Positions 16,935 to 25,617 of a stretch of 38,944 nucleotides of DNA are shown here, piece after piece. Position 1 is the stretch's first letter. Each line of letters opens with the position of its first letter. The notes under the pieces are model-generated. The model ran no database searches. It was not told where the DNA came from and saw nothing but the letters and a program-made list of their open reading frames with translations. The stretch spans positions 1 through 38,944 of the forward strand of contig JAHFED010000057.1 in NCBI GenBank assembly GCA_023248635.1. Direction: 5' to 3'. Both the position numbers and the translations under genes were made by a program. This stretch comes from Myxococcales bacterium (lineage in GTDB: Bacteria > Myxococcota > UBA727 > VGSZ01).

Positions 16935-18839
16935 TCAGCGCTGGCTGGCGATGCGCCGCACTTCGACGGCCAGGAGGCCGACGGCAGCCGGGGTGACGCC
17001 CTGGATGCGGCTGGCCTGGCCCAAGGTCTGTGGGCGCAGGCGCAGCAGCTTCTCTTTCACTTCGTTGCTGATGCCCGACAGGCGGTCCTTGCCGGCCAGG
17101 CGATCGAAGATCGAGGGAGGCAGGGCTTCGTCGTCGAGGGCGCGCTCGCGAGCGACCTCGGTGGCAGCCCGCTCGAGGTAGCCGCCGTAGCGCAGCTCGG
17201 TCTCGACGCGGAAGGCCAGGCGGGCGTCGACGACGTCGTCGGGGAGCACCGGCGCGTGGGCCAGGGAGCGCACCAGAGCCAGGCCGAGCTGGGGACGCCG
17301 CATGAGCTTCGCCGCCGTCGTCGTCTCGTGGATGGGCGCGGTGCCGGCGGCGATCAAGCTCGCGTTGGTGGCCTCGGTCGGAAACACGCGCAGAGAGTCG
17401 AGGCCAGCGATGGCGGCGGCGACGGCGTCTTCGTGGGCCCGCAGGCGCTCCCGCCGCGCAGCACCGAGCAGGCCGATGCGCTCTGAGACCTCGAGCAGAC
17501 GGGCGGCGACGTTGTCCTCGCGCAACAAGAGGCGGTGCTCGGCCCGGCTGGTGAACATGCGGTAGGGCTCGTCGGTGCCTTTGGTCACCAAATCGTCGAC
17601 GAGGACGCCGGCGTAGGCCTGATCCCGGCGCAGCACGAGGGGTGCGGCGTCGTCGAGGGAACGCGCGGCGTTGATGCCCGCGAGCAAGCCCTGGATGGCA
17701 GCCTCTTCATAGCCCGTGGTGCCATTGAGCTGTCCGGCGCAGTAGAGTCCCGGCACGGTCTTGGTTTCAAGAGAATTAGAAAGCTGCGTCGGTTCGACGA
17801 AATCGTATTCGACGGCGTAGCCCCAGCGGGTGACTTCGCTTTGCTCCAATCCGGGGATGGTTCGCAGGAATTGAAGTTGCACATCGGGCGGAAGGCTCGT
17901 CGACAACCCGTTTGGATACACCTCGAAGGTATCGAGACCATGGGGTTCAAGAAAAATCAGATGCGACTCTTTCTCTGCAAAGCGAATGACCTTGTCCTCA
18001 AGTGATGGGCAATATCGTGGTCCTCGTCCCTCGATCGCTCCATTAAACAAAGGCGATCGGCCGGCGGCGACGGCGTCGTGGATGACCTGGTGCGTCTGTT
18101 TGGTCGTGCGCGTGAGCCAACAGCTGATCTGCGGCAGGGGCGGCAGCGCAGGGCTGTCGGCCGAGAAGCGCGGCGACGGCGTGTCGGGGCGCTGCTCTTC
18201 GAGGGTGCTGGTGTCGATGGTGCGCGCGTCGAGCCGCGGACAGGTGCCGGTCTTCAATCGCCCCAGCACGAGCCCAGCCTGGGTCAACGACGACGACAGC
18301 CCTTGGGCCTGTGCCTCGCCCGCGCGCCCGCCTGGGGCCCGATCTTGACCGCGGTGCAACAGGCCCCCGAGGAAGGTGCCCGTCGTCAAGATCACCCGCC
18401 GTGCGTGCAGGATCTCCCCTGTGCGGGTGACGACGCCGGCGGCGACGCCGTCTTTGAGGTGCAGCCCGGTGACGTCGTCTTGGCGCAGGCGCAGGTTCGT
18501 CGCCGTGCTCACCACCCGGCTCATCGCGCGCTGGTACTTGTCCATGTCGCTTTGGCAGCGCGTGGCCCGCACCGCCGGACCGCGGGACTCATTGAGCGTG
18601 CGGAAATGGATGCCGGTCTCGTCGGCGGCGCGGCCCATCTCGCCACCCAGGACGTCGAGCTCCTTGACCAGGTGCCCCTTGCCGACGCCGCCGATGGCCG
18701 GGTTGCAGCTCATGGCCGCGACGCGCTCGATGGAACCCGTGACCAGCAGGGTCTCTTTGCCCAAGCGCGCGCAGGCCAAAGCCGCCTCGCAGCCGGCATG
18801 CCCCCCTCCCACCACGATGACGTCGACGACGCGAGACAT
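16935..18839 (-). CDS. mnmG: tRNA uridine-5-carboxymethylaminomethyl modification enzyme MnmG (GidA)
   Basis: With MnmE, this FAD enzyme installs the carboxymethylaminomethyl group on U34 of several tRNAs. The 634-residue length from the ATG at 18837-18839 is normal for the family. The FAD motif VGGGHAGCEAAL is at about 10-21, and family signatures follow: NPAIGGVGKGHLVKELDVLGGEMG, TLNESRGPAV, ILTTGTFLGG, GLYCAGQLNGTTGYEEAAIQG and the tRNA-binding C-terminal helices. An 11-residue upstream extension is possible but MSRVVDVIVVGGG is the usual start. No mnmE is seen nearby. Part of the conserved middle (about 17760-18060) uses markedly more AT-rich codons than the rest. Confidence 0.97.
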   Translation of the reverse strand: MSRVVDVIVVGGGHAGCEAALACARLGKETLLVTGSIERVAAMSCNPAIGGVGKGHLVKELDVLGGEMGRAADETGIHFRTLNESRGPAVRATRCQSDMDKYQRAMSRVVSTATNLRLRQDDVTGLHLKDGVAAGVVTRTGEILHARRVILTTGTFLGGLLHRGQDRAPGGRAGEAQAQGLSSSLTQAGLVLGRLKTGTCPRLDARTIDTSTLEEQRPDTPSPRFSADSPALPPLPQISCWLTRTTKQTHQVIHDAVAAGRSPLFNGAIEGRGPRYCPSLEDKVIRFAEKESHLIFLEPHGLDTFEVYPNGLSTSLPPDVQLQFLRTIPGLEQSEVTRWGYAVEYDFVEPTQLSNSLETKTVPGLYCAGQLNGTTGYEEAAIQGLLAGINAARSLDDAAPLVLRRDQAYAGVLVDDLVTKGTDEPYRMFTSRAEHRLLLREDNVAARLLEVSERIGLLGAARRERLRAHEDAVAAAIAGLDSLRVFPTEATNASLIAAGTAPIHETTTAAKLMRRPQLGLALVRSLAHAPVLPDDVVDARLAFRVETELRYGGYLERAATEVARERALDDEALPPSIFDRLAGKDRLSGISNEVKEKLLRLRPQTLGQASRIQGVTPAAVGLLAVEVRRIASQR

Positions 18840-18897
18840 GCCCCATGGGAGCACGCTCGAGCGCCGCCGCAATGGGGCCCGTCGGCAGCCCGCCGCG

Positions 18898-18926
18898 AAA
18901 AAAAGAACCCCGCTTGCGCGGGGTTC
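18898..18926 (-). terminator. Intrinsic terminator of the EF-hand lipoprotein gene
   Basis: GAACCCCGC (18905-18913) and GCGGGGTTC (18918-18926) form a perfect 9-bp stem with a four-base loop. In the minus direction it is followed by seven Ts (18898-18904 as A on the plus strand). It begins 28 bases after the lipoprotein stop and lies upstream of mnmG. This is the best textbook Rho-independent terminator in the window. Confidence 0.92.
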
Positions 18927-18953
18927 GGGACCAGCAGGGGTGAGGGTCGTCGC

Positions 18954-19847
18954 CTATTCCTCGCCGTCGGTCAGACCAGCAGCTTCGCCGAGGTTCAGCT
19001 CGAAGATGAGGGTGGACTGCAGCGAGAGCGAGGCCGCCCCATCAGGCCTCAGGACGCGAGAGGCGTCGCCGGCGACTTCCTTCAGCTGCAGGGCCTGGCC
19101 TTCGGGAGCTGCGACGACGAGAGTGAAGCTGAAGGTCTTCAGCTTCTCGTTGAACGTTTCCTTGCCGCCCTCGTCGAAGTTGAGGGGCACGGAGTCGGCG
19201 ACGCCGGCGGCCTGCCCGAGCTCGAGCGCTTCTTCACCTTCACCGACGGACTTGCTGATGGTGCCGACCTTGACGAAGTCCGCGCCGGCGATGAGCGCGG
19301 GGACGTCGAGGAGCGCGTCGGAATCGACCGTCGGCCCGATGTAGACGTCGAGCACGGGTGCGTCGAAGGTGAGGGAGTTTTCGAGCCAGCCGAGCGCGAT
19401 TTCGTCGAAGCTGATGTTCTTCACTTGGTTGGGATCGATGGCGGCGTCGGCCATCTGTTCGCCGAGGTCGACGGGCAGCGCGAGCTGCACCTTGGCGGCC
19501 TCGACGAGATCGGGGCCCAACAAGCCCTCGAGGGATTCGCCGTCTTCGATCTCGCCATCGCCGTCGAGGTCGATTTCCTTGAGGAACTGCGCGGGCAGCG
19601 TGACCGGATCGCATTCGGCGACGGGGTCGTTTTCGTTGGCGCACAGGGCGGCGATGCCCAGGCAGCTCGCGGCGCTGGGGTCAGAGCAGGCGCTCTCGAC
19701 GCCGGCGGTGACGGCAGCGCCGATGTCGAGGTCGACCGGGGGGCTGTTGAGGTCGATCGGGATCGGGATCGGCTCGAGCAGCTCACAGCCAGACAGCAGG
19801 GCCACAGGGACGAGAAAGACGGCAGCAAAAGACAGTCGCACGCTCAT
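18954..19847 (-). CDS. Lipoprotein with an EF-hand calcium loop, function unknown
   Basis: A 297-residue lipoprotein. The ATG at 19845-19847 follows GAGGAG at a good distance and is chosen over the open frame upstream. The signal peptide ends in the lipobox LLSGC, Cys20 or so being the lipidated residue. A canonical 12-residue EF-hand loop, DLDGDGEIEDGE, lies near residue 105: Asp at 1, 3 and 5, Gly at 6, Ile at 8, Glu at 12. The rest appears mainly beta, with several FDEIALGWLENSLTFDAPVLDVYIG-like strands. Several cysteines occur near residues 55-85. It is expected in the outer membrane or periplasm. The gene ends at a strong terminator and stands as a single unit or behind the SlyX-like gene. 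No function can be named. Confidence 0.85.
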   Translation of the reverse strand: MSVRLSFAAVFLVPVALLSGCELLEPIPIPIDLNSPPVDLDIGAAVTAGVESACSDPSAASCLGIAALCANENDPVAECDPVTLPAQFLKEIDLDGDGEIEDGESLEGLLGPDLVEAAKVQLALPVDLGEQMADAAIDPNQVKNISFDEIALGWLENSLTFDAPVLDVYIGPTVDSDALLDVPALIAGADFVKVGTISKSVGEGEEALELGQAAGVADSVPLNFDEGGKETFNEKLKTFSFTLVVAAPEGQALQLKEVAGDASRVLRPDGAASLSLQSTLIFELNLGEAAGLTDGEE

Positions 19848-19989
19848 GAGGCTCCTCTTGGCTCGTCGACGAGGTCGACGAAACATGGTTCGAGACATCG
19901 AGCATCTCGAATCTCGCGGCAAACCGTAGCTGGGCTCCCGGCGAAGCGCGAACATTGACCGCCGCCCTGCCTCACACTGCGCACCCACA

Positions 19990-20241
19990 TCAGCCCGAAT
20001 GTGGGACAGGGTCGGTGGCAGCGTCGGCGCCGACGTCGTCGCCCGTTCCGCCTGCTCGGGGGGAGCGCTGGGCCAGCACCTGCAACGCTTTTTCGAGCAG
20101 CGCGACGCGCTCTTGCAGGGCGAGGTGCTCGCGTACCTCTCGGGCCAGCGTCGTCGCCAGCTCACCGACCTGCTGCTCGAGGAAGGAGAGCTTCACTTCG
20201 ACGTCGATGGCGCGCTGGGCCGCGTTGGGGTCTTCTTCCAT
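19990..20241 (-). CDS. SlyX-like coiled-coil protein
   Basis: An 83-residue protein with the SlyX pattern: after a short acidic start, IDVEVKLSFLEQQVGELATT and VREHLALQERVALLEKALQVLA form two heptad-repeat blocks. SlyX proteins are small cytoplasmic coiled coils of unknown role. The C-terminal 20 residues are Gly/Ala/Asp-rich. The start ATG at 20239-20241 has no good ribosome binding site and the frame is open upstream, so the start is a choice based on family length. It is divergent from the PilZ gene with only 47 bases between starts. A 7-bp hairpin (19984-19990 with 19999-20005) overlaps the stop. Confidence 0.65.
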   Translation of the reverse strand: MEEDPNAAQRAIDVEVKLSFLEQQVGELATTLAREVREHLALQERVALLEKALQVLAQRSPRAGGTGDDVGADAATDPVPHSG

Positions 20242-20288
20242 CCCAGGGGGATGACGGTGTTGGCGACGTCGTGTCAAGGTCTGCCGCG

Positions 20289-21989
20289 ATGGAGCCCACC
20301 CGCCTTCGCGCCCGCGTGGAGCACAAGAACCTCGAGGAGCTCGAGTCGGGTTTTGCCGATCGGGTGAGCGCGCGGGCTCTGTTCCTCGCTCGCCGCCAAT
20401 TGGAGGGGGCCGCCGACGTCGAGGTCGGGGCTCGGGTGCGCGTCGAAGTGCTCTTGGCGTCGGGCGAGCCAGCTCTGGTGGTCGACGGCGTCGTTGCCTG
20501 GGCCATCTCGGTGAAGCCACCGCCGGGGAGGGAGCCAGGTCTGGGCATCGCCATCACCGCCAGCGACGCCGCCAGCGCCGCCAGCCTGCAGCGCATGGCC
20601 GGCCGGCCCGGATGGGGCGGGCGGGTTCGGGTTCCCGGGCAACGCTTGGCTGACCGCCTGCGCCTGGGCCAGGCCCTGCTCCAGCCTCCCGCGTGGTCGC
20701 CCCCCGCTCCGCGCCCCACAGCCCCTGCCCCGACCGCTGCACCAATGGCTGCGCCGGCGCCTTTTGCCTCGCTGTTTCCCCCCGAGCTCGCCCCCGAGCG
20801 CCCGACGTCGGATCGGCCTTTGCCTCGCTTGCTCGGCCTGTTCGAGGGCGATTCGGGCATCGATTCGAGCGCCGAACCAACCCAACACCCCCTCGCCCCC
20901 CGTTTCGAGACACCCGAGCTCGAGGCTCCCGCTCCCCCCGTCGGCGACGTCACCGCCGCCGGCGAGCCGGGGATCTTTCTCGAAGGCCCCACCCTCGATG
21001 GGCTGGATCACGAGGCGGCACCCCAGCCCGCAGCGTCGCCGTCGTCGGAGGGCCTGGCGAGTCTCCCTGATGCGCCGCCCCTCGATCGGTCTCCGTTCAG
21101 CGAAAACCACGAAGCCCCCCGACCCTTCGAGAGCCAATCCACCGACGTCGATCTCTTGGCGTCGATTTCGGCCGCCGAGCTCGTCGGTCTCGATCCGGCA
21201 CATGCACGTCCCTTGGCGCCTGACATCGAGCCCAAAACCGATCCTGGTTGGCGCGAAGGCGACGACCTGCCCTCCGCCGACGCCGAGCTCGTGACCGCCG
21301 GCGATTGGGACCACGCTCCCGCCGAGGCCGCCGCTTGGCCCGCGCTGGAGTTGAGCGAGACCCTGGTCTTTGACCCGCGCTCCCTGCCCGAGGCCGACGC
21401 CTGGCCGCCAGGGTCGGACCTCGTCGACGCCCGCCCCATCGGCACCTTCTGCTCCTTCGGCAAGCGCGGCGCTCAAAATGTCGAGCAGGTCACCTGGCCT
21501 ACAGACGGGACCAAGCGCTTCTCGCGCAGCGAAGTGCCGCCCGAGCCCGCCGACAGCGACGTCTTCGCCAGCGGCCACAGCGACCCCTTTGCCGCGCCGC
21601 CCGAGCTGGATTGGTCCTCGTCGTCGCCGGCCGTCGCCGCCGCGCCACCTGCCCCCATCGGCCTCGATCCCTTTGCACCCGCAGCAACCGATCCCCGCCT
21701 CAACGTCGAGGGCGTGGTCGCCCGGGCATTTCGGACGGCCCAGGGCGACAGCGACGTCGACGCCGATGTCTTTTCTGGCTCGGGTGCTGGGGACGCGGGC
21801 GACGAAATTCTCGGCCCTCAGGCCGGGCGGCCAATACTCGGCCCTCAGGCCGGGCCCAGGGCGGAGCTCGCCCCTGCGACGTCGTCACCGCGGCCCTCGC
21901 CGCCGCCGCCGCTTGAGCCAGCTGAGCTCGCCAAAAACAACGCGACCACGGATCCTGACCTGCGCCGACCTCCGAGCAAGGAAGGCTAG
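20289..21989 (+). CDS. PilZ-domain protein with a long disordered tail
   Basis: A 566-residue protein. Residues about 3-95 look like the PilZ-type domain common in myxobacteria: LRARVEHKNLEELESGFADRVSARALFL, VEVGARVRVEVLLASGEPALVVDGVVAW and PGLGIAIT. Classical PilZ proteins bind cyclic di-GMP through RxxxR and D/NxSxxG; here those motifs are not clear, so binding is doubtful. The remaining 450 residues are Pro/Ala/Asp-rich with no fold visible, like the tails of myxobacterial PilZ and gliding proteins. The ATG at 20289 is the start of the domain; the reading frame upstream is Arg-rich and non-coding in appearance. Near the C-terminus the peptide LGPQAG occurs twice, written by a DNA repeat. 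The stop overlaps the stop of the convergent outer-membrane protein gene. Confidence 0.8.
   Translation: MEPTRLRARVEHKNLEELESGFADRVSARALFLARRQLEGAADVEVGARVRVEVLLASGEPALVVDGVVAWAISVKPPPGREPGLGIAITASDAASAASLQRMAGRPGWGGRVRVPGQRLADRLRLGQALLQPPAWSPPAPRPTAPAPTAAPMAAPAPFASLFPPELAPERPTSDRPLPRLLGLFEGDSGIDSSAEPTQHPLAPRFETPELEAPAPPVGDVTAAGEPGIFLEGPTLDGLDHEAAPQPAASPSSEGLASLPDAPPLDRSPFSENHEAPRPFESQSTDVDLLASISAAELVGLDPAHARPLAPDIEPKTDPGWREGDDLPSADAELVTAGDWDHAPAEAAAWPALELSETLVFDPRSLPEADAWPPGSDLVDARPIGTFCSFGKRGAQNVEQVTWPTDGTKRFSRSEVPPEPADSDVFASGHSDPFAAPPELDWSSSSPAVAAAPPAPIGLDPFAPAATDPRLNVEGVVARAFRTAQGDSDVDADVFSGSGAGDAGDEILGPQAGRPILGPQAGPRAELAPATSSPRPSPPPPLEPAELAKNNATTDPDLRRPPSKEG
21810..21855 (+). repeat. Two copies of a 19-bp GC-rich repeat inside the PilZ gene
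   Basis: CTCGGCCCTCAGGCCGGGC occurs at 21810-21828 and 21837-21855, a period of 27 bases. The core GCCCTCAGGCCGGGC is also found at 34894-34908, with a one-base variant at 34772-34786, in the pilus locus. The gene tolerates it because the copies are in frame. Confidence 0.8.
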
Positions 21990-23407
21990 AAATTCATCCG
22001 CAGGGCGACGCCGACGTCGACGCTTTGGGTCGGCAGCGTGAACCCATCGGGCAAGAGTGGGGGCAGTGCGGGGACGTCGAGGCCCAACTTGAACTCGCCG
22101 ATCTGACCCCAATGTCCCGCCACGAAGGCGTTCACGGTCAGGTACTGGAGCACGACGTATTGAACATCGAGGCGGGACAAGAACGAAACATCGCTGAGAT
22201 TTGAGAGCGTGCTGACGGTAATCGTGAGATCTTTGAAATCGAAGGGCGCCTGCGCGAAACCGTATATCGAGGCATAGTGGGCGCCGGTGTAGAGCGGTAC
22301 GAAGGCCTGGTTCAGGAACAAGAAGGGGTAGAGCTCCGCCGACGAATAGCCAGCCTGGTTGTAGAAATACTCGGCGCCGACCGAGAAGCTGCGGGTGTCT
22401 GTGTAGTTGAAGCTGGCTTCGAGGCCGGCGACGCCCTGAAACCACCAGTCGTCGTCGTCGGGGTCGCGCTCTTCTGGCACCACGCCCTTTTCGAAATCGA
22501 GCTCGCCTTCGAAGAGCTTGCGACCAAGCCCCCGCGAAAGGACGGCTTCGCCGCGCACGTCGAAGATCCAGATGCCGGCGGAGACGTCGGCGCCGAAACG
22601 CAGGGGTGCGTCTTTCTTCACCGACGCCGACAGGGCCAGCTCGAGCTCACCAAAGAGCATCTCCGCGCGGGCCGCCAGGGCGGTGTCCTCGAGGAGGTCG
22701 ACGCCGGCGAAGGAGCTGATCAGGTAGAGGTTCCAGCCGAGAGCTTCGAAAGGGAAGTGCAACTTAAGCATGTCGACGCCAACACGTTGATCGAAGAAAT
22801 CGACGCTATTTCTGATCTCTTGATTTACGAAATCTGATGGATTCCAGAATCGACCAGTACCCCAGCGAATGCGCTGACGGCCAGCGGTGACGTAGGCGAC
22901 GCGGCCGAGGTCGAACTTGGCCCACACCTGGGCAAGCTGCAGGCTGAAGGCCGCGACCTCCTGGCCCAACTCGTTCTTCTCACCGGGTTCGACCGTGTAG
23001 TCGAAGTTGAAGCGCAGCTGCGCATAGGCGCGAACGCGATCGCTCGGTCGCACGTCGGCGAAGGCGTCGAGCAGCGAGGCGCCGTTCAGCGGCCCTTCAC
23101 CGATGGATTCATCCTCCCGAAAGCTCCCGTTGAAGCGCAAGAAGAGCTGACCCCCCAGCGCGAGGGCAGCGTCGGCCTCTTTGAGCAGCCCCTGATCGCT
23201 CAGCAACCCCGGTGTCGACGTCTCCGGCGTCCCTGGTCCAAAGACGTCGGTGTCGCGGTCGCTCGGCGGCGCAGTGCTCGCGGCTGGGTCGGTGGCGCTG
23301 CTTTCTGAGGGCGAAGCAGTGGCCGCTGGATCGGGGCCGAACATTTCGGCTTCGCGCTCTGCGTGGGGCAGGGCGGGCAGCACGCAGGCGAGGAGGAGTG
23401 TGTACAT
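21986..23407 (-). CDS. Outer-membrane beta-barrel protein, last gene of the MarR operon
   Basis: A 473-residue protein. After a short signal peptide (MYTLLLACVLPALPHA) comes a Ser/Pro/Thr/Asp-rich linker with two FGP repeats (residues about 22-65). A barrel of alternating strands follows, such as LRFNFDYTV, VAYVTAGRQRIRWGTG, WFQGVAGLEASFNYT and SVDVGVALRMNF. The C-terminal Phe fits recognition by the BAM machinery. The family resembles the porin-like proteins that accompany LolCDE-like ABC genes in other bacteria, but no specific one is recognised. The ATG is preceded by GAGGAGG. Only nine bases separate it from the LolA-like gene, so it is in the same operon. It may receive the cargo of this transport system at the outer membrane; that is inference. 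Confidence 0.85.
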   Translation of the reverse strand: MYTLLLACVLPALPHAEREAEMFGPDPAATASPSESSATDPAASTAPPSDRDTDVFGPGTPETSTPGLLSDQGLLKEADAALALGGQLFLRFNGSFREDESIGEGPLNGASLLDAFADVRPSDRVRAYAQLRFNFDYTVEPGEKNELGQEVAAFSLQLAQVWAKFDLGRVAYVTAGRQRIRWGTGRFWNPSDFVNQEIRNSVDFFDQRVGVDMLKLHFPFEALGWNLYLISSFAGVDLLEDTALAARAEMLFGELELALSASVKKDAPLRFGADVSAGIWIFDVRGEAVLSRGLGRKLFEGELDFEKGVVPEERDPDDDDWWFQGVAGLEASFNYTDTRSFSVGAEYFYNQAGYSSAELYPFLFLNQAFVPLYTGAHYASIYGFAQAPFDFKDLTITVSTLSNLSDVSFLSRLDVQYVVLQYLTVNAFVAGHWGQIGEFKLGLDVPALPPLLPDGFTLPTQSVDVGVALRMNF

Positions 23408-23416
23408 CCGACCTCC

Positions 23417-24256
23417 TCAGCGAGACTTGGATTCGAGCCAGGCCTTGGTGAACAGGTTGGCGTCGAGGGGACGCAGGTCGGTTTCGCGGATCTGGATCAA
23501 GGTGCTGTTACCCTTCTCGACCTCGTCGAAAATGCGGATTTCGCCGGGGATGTAGACGTCGCCCTTCTTGGATTCGCTGTAGATCCTGTTCCATTTTGGA
23601 TAGTAGGTCGTGCGAAGAAGCTTACCAGACAAAGCCTTATCTTCGCGCTTTAGAATGTTGCCATCCTTGTCGATGTAGAGCTCGACGGTCGGGAAGGCCA
23701 CGTCAACGCCTTCTTTCATGCTCAACGTCATGTGGGTGACATCGTGCTTGCCGAGCTTCTCCATAGCGACGAACTTGGGTGTGTATTCAACAGCCAGTCG
23801 GCTCTCATCGAAATCTTGACGATTGGAGTTGGTGCCACCGATGCGCTCGCGTTCGGTGCGCCTCTCCCATTTTCCGACGGTGGGGTCGTAGAGGAAGAGG
23901 TTCTTGTCGACCCGCAGATAGCCCTTGCCGGCTTCGGTCTTGGGCTTCGTAAAGAGGATCATCAGCTTGTCGTCGGCGTCACGACGATAGAAGACGACCT
24001 CGAAGGCGGTGTCGGCCTTGCCTTTTTCCTTCTGCTCCAAGTAGGCAATCGAGCGGTAGTCGCCGGTGTTCGCCTGGCGGTCGTCGACGACCTTGAGCAT
24101 CTGCACCAGGTCGGCCTCGCCGGGCACTGCCCCTCCTCCGGGTGGTCCCCCCAGAACGCCTGGCTGCGGAACATCGGTGGGGGCCGCGACGGCGAGGGGG
24201 CTCGCGACGGCGACGAGGGCGCACAGTGCACCGAGAATGTTCGGCGAAAGGCTCAT
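23417..24256 (-). CDS. LolA-like outer-membrane lipoprotein-sorting protein
   Basis: A 279-residue secreted protein. The signal peptide (about 1-25, LGALCALVAVASPLAVAA) is followed by a Gly/Pro linker. The rest has the LolA-like half-barrel pattern typical of the outer membrane lipoprotein-sorting protein family: YRSIAYLEQKEKGKADTAFEVVFYRR, MILFTKPKTEAGKGYLRVDKNLFLYDP, then the strands VELYIDKDGNILKRE and TTYYPKWNRIY. In this family the protein carries a lipid or lipidated cargo from an ABC transporter across the periplasm. GGAG precedes the ATG. It lies nine bases after the second permease gene. The codons in 23560-23850 are AT-richer than elsewhere. Confidence 0.88.
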   Translation of the reverse strand: MSLSPNILGALCALVAVASPLAVAAPTDVPQPGVLGGPPGGGAVPGEADLVQMLKVVDDRQANTGDYRSIAYLEQKEKGKADTAFEVVFYRRDADDKLMILFTKPKTEAGKGYLRVDKNLFLYDPTVGKWERRTERERIGGTNSNRQDFDESRLAVEYTPKFVAMEKLGKHDVTHMTLSMKEGVDVAFPTVELYIDKDGNILKREDKALSGKLLRTTYYPKWNRIYSESKKGDVYIPGEIRIFDEVEKGNSTLIQIRETDLRPLDANLFTKAWLESKSR

Positions 24257-24265
24257 GGTGGGCTC

Positions 24266-25615
24266 CTATTCGGCGGACTGCATGGCAGTCACGGGCGTGA
24301 TGCGCGCGGCGCGCAGGGCTGGGAAGAAGGCAGCAGCAGCGCTGACAAAAGTGAGGACGGCGACGGCGATGACGACGTCGACGACGCGGGGCACCAGGTG
24401 CAGGGTGTCGGAGAGCAGCACGATGCGCATGGCATCGACGTCGACGCGGATGGCAGCGGCGTTGATGGCGGCGGCGATGCCAGCGCCCGCGAGTCCGCCC
24501 GCGCCCGAGGCCACGATGCCGAGGATCGCGGCTTCGAGCAGGAAGAGCATGAGGATGCTGCTGCGGTTCATGCCGATGGCGCGCAAGGTGCCGATCTCCC
24601 GGGTGCGCTCACGCACCGCGATGGTCATGGTGTTGCTGATGCCGACGACGATGACGAAGGCCAGCAGCATCACCAGCGCCAACGACACCGCCTTGAGGCC
24701 GTTGATGATCTGCACCAAGAACGCCCCCTCGTCTTCCCACGTCGTCACATCGAGCTTGGCGCCCGTCCAGTCCTCGCCGGGAACGGTCTGCAACAGCTTG
24801 ATGAAGAAGGGCTGGGCATCGTGCTCGAGCTGCGCATAGCCTTTCTTCGCAAGATGGGCGCGCAATTCATTCATGGCCGCAGTGCTGCGTTTGATGTCCT
24901 TCAAATAAATCTGAACGACGCCAGAGACGCCAGGTTTAAACTGATAGAGATCGATGACGGCCTGCTTGGGCACGAAGGAGGCAAAGCCCGAGAGCAAGCC
25001 CAGATCCCGCGCGATGGCGACGACGGTGACGTCGGCGGTGTTGGTTGCGCCCTTGAGCGTCTCGGTGCGAAGAGTAACCGAGTCGCCGACTTCGGCCTTC
25101 AACAGCTTGGCCTGACCAGCGAACAAAAGAATCGTATTTGGCTTCTGCAAGTCGGCGAAATTTCCTCGTGTTTCTTCGGGGTTCGCGGGATTTTCTCTGT
25201 AGTCCTTTGCAGGGGCGAGCGTCAGCATCGAGAAGAGGTCGGCTTCGTCGTCGAAGGCGATGCCATTGATGCCGGTCTGTACGCTGCCGCGGTCAGCGAT
25301 GATCTTGCCCCAACCGCGCAAGCGGTCGATGACGACGACGGCGTCGGGCAGAGCCTGCCGTGCTTCCGCTTTCAAGGTGTCGACGTTGGTGACCAAGGCC
25401 TGTGAGTCCGTCGGCGACGACTTGTAGTAGCCGGCGATGTTGACGTGCCCCGACGACACCGCCGTCGCACCTCTGATCAGATTGTCGGTGACGCCGGCCG
25501 TCAGCGAGAGCAGCAAGACGAAGAGCAGGGTCACGCCAAAGAGCGCCGTGCCCAGAAAGAGAGTGCGACGTCGCGAGGCGAGGAGGTTGTTCCGGGCGAT
25601 CTCGAAGATGATCAT
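24266..25615 (-). CDS. ABC transporter permease (FtsX/LolC type), second subunit
   Basis: A 449-residue inner-membrane protein. One N-terminal membrane segment (about 20-42) is followed by a large periplasmic domain (about 43-320) and three C-terminal segments, the FtsX/MacB topology. The motif NTMTIAVRERTREIGTLRAIGMNRSSI, just before the second-last helices, is the coupling segment characteristic of FtsX permeases. It pairs with the first permease and the LolD-like ATPase. The ATG at 25613-25615 has AAGGAC upstream and lies two bases after the stop of the first permease, so translation is probably coupled. The frame continues upstream but overlaps the first permease gene and is not a plausible protein. 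Confidence 0.93.
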   Translation of the reverse strand: MIIFEIARNNLLASRRRTLFLGTALFGVTLLFVLLLSLTAGVTDNLIRGATAVSSGHVNIAGYYKSSPTDSQALVTNVDTLKAEARQALPDAVVVIDRLRGWGKIIADRGSVQTGINGIAFDDEADLFSMLTLAPAKDYRENPANPEETRGNFADLQKPNTILLFAGQAKLLKAEVGDSVTLRTETLKGATNTADVTVVAIARDLGLLSGFASFVPKQAVIDLYQFKPGVSGVVQIYLKDIKRSTAAMNELRAHLAKKGYAQLEHDAQPFFIKLLQTVPGEDWTGAKLDVTTWEDEGAFLVQIINGLKAVSLALVMLLAFVIVVGISNTMTIAVRERTREIGTLRAIGMNRSSILMLFLLEAAILGIVASGAGGLAGAGIAAAINAAAIRVDVDAMRIVLLSDTLHLVPRVVDVVIAVAVLTFVSAAAAFFPALRAARITPVTAMQSAE

Positions 25616-25617
25616 GG

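Noticed and set aside
20001-20288. N-terminal extension of the PilZ protein
   Set aside because: The added 96 residues are mostly Arg/Ala and lie across the SlyX-like gene on the other strand; the domain starts at 20289.
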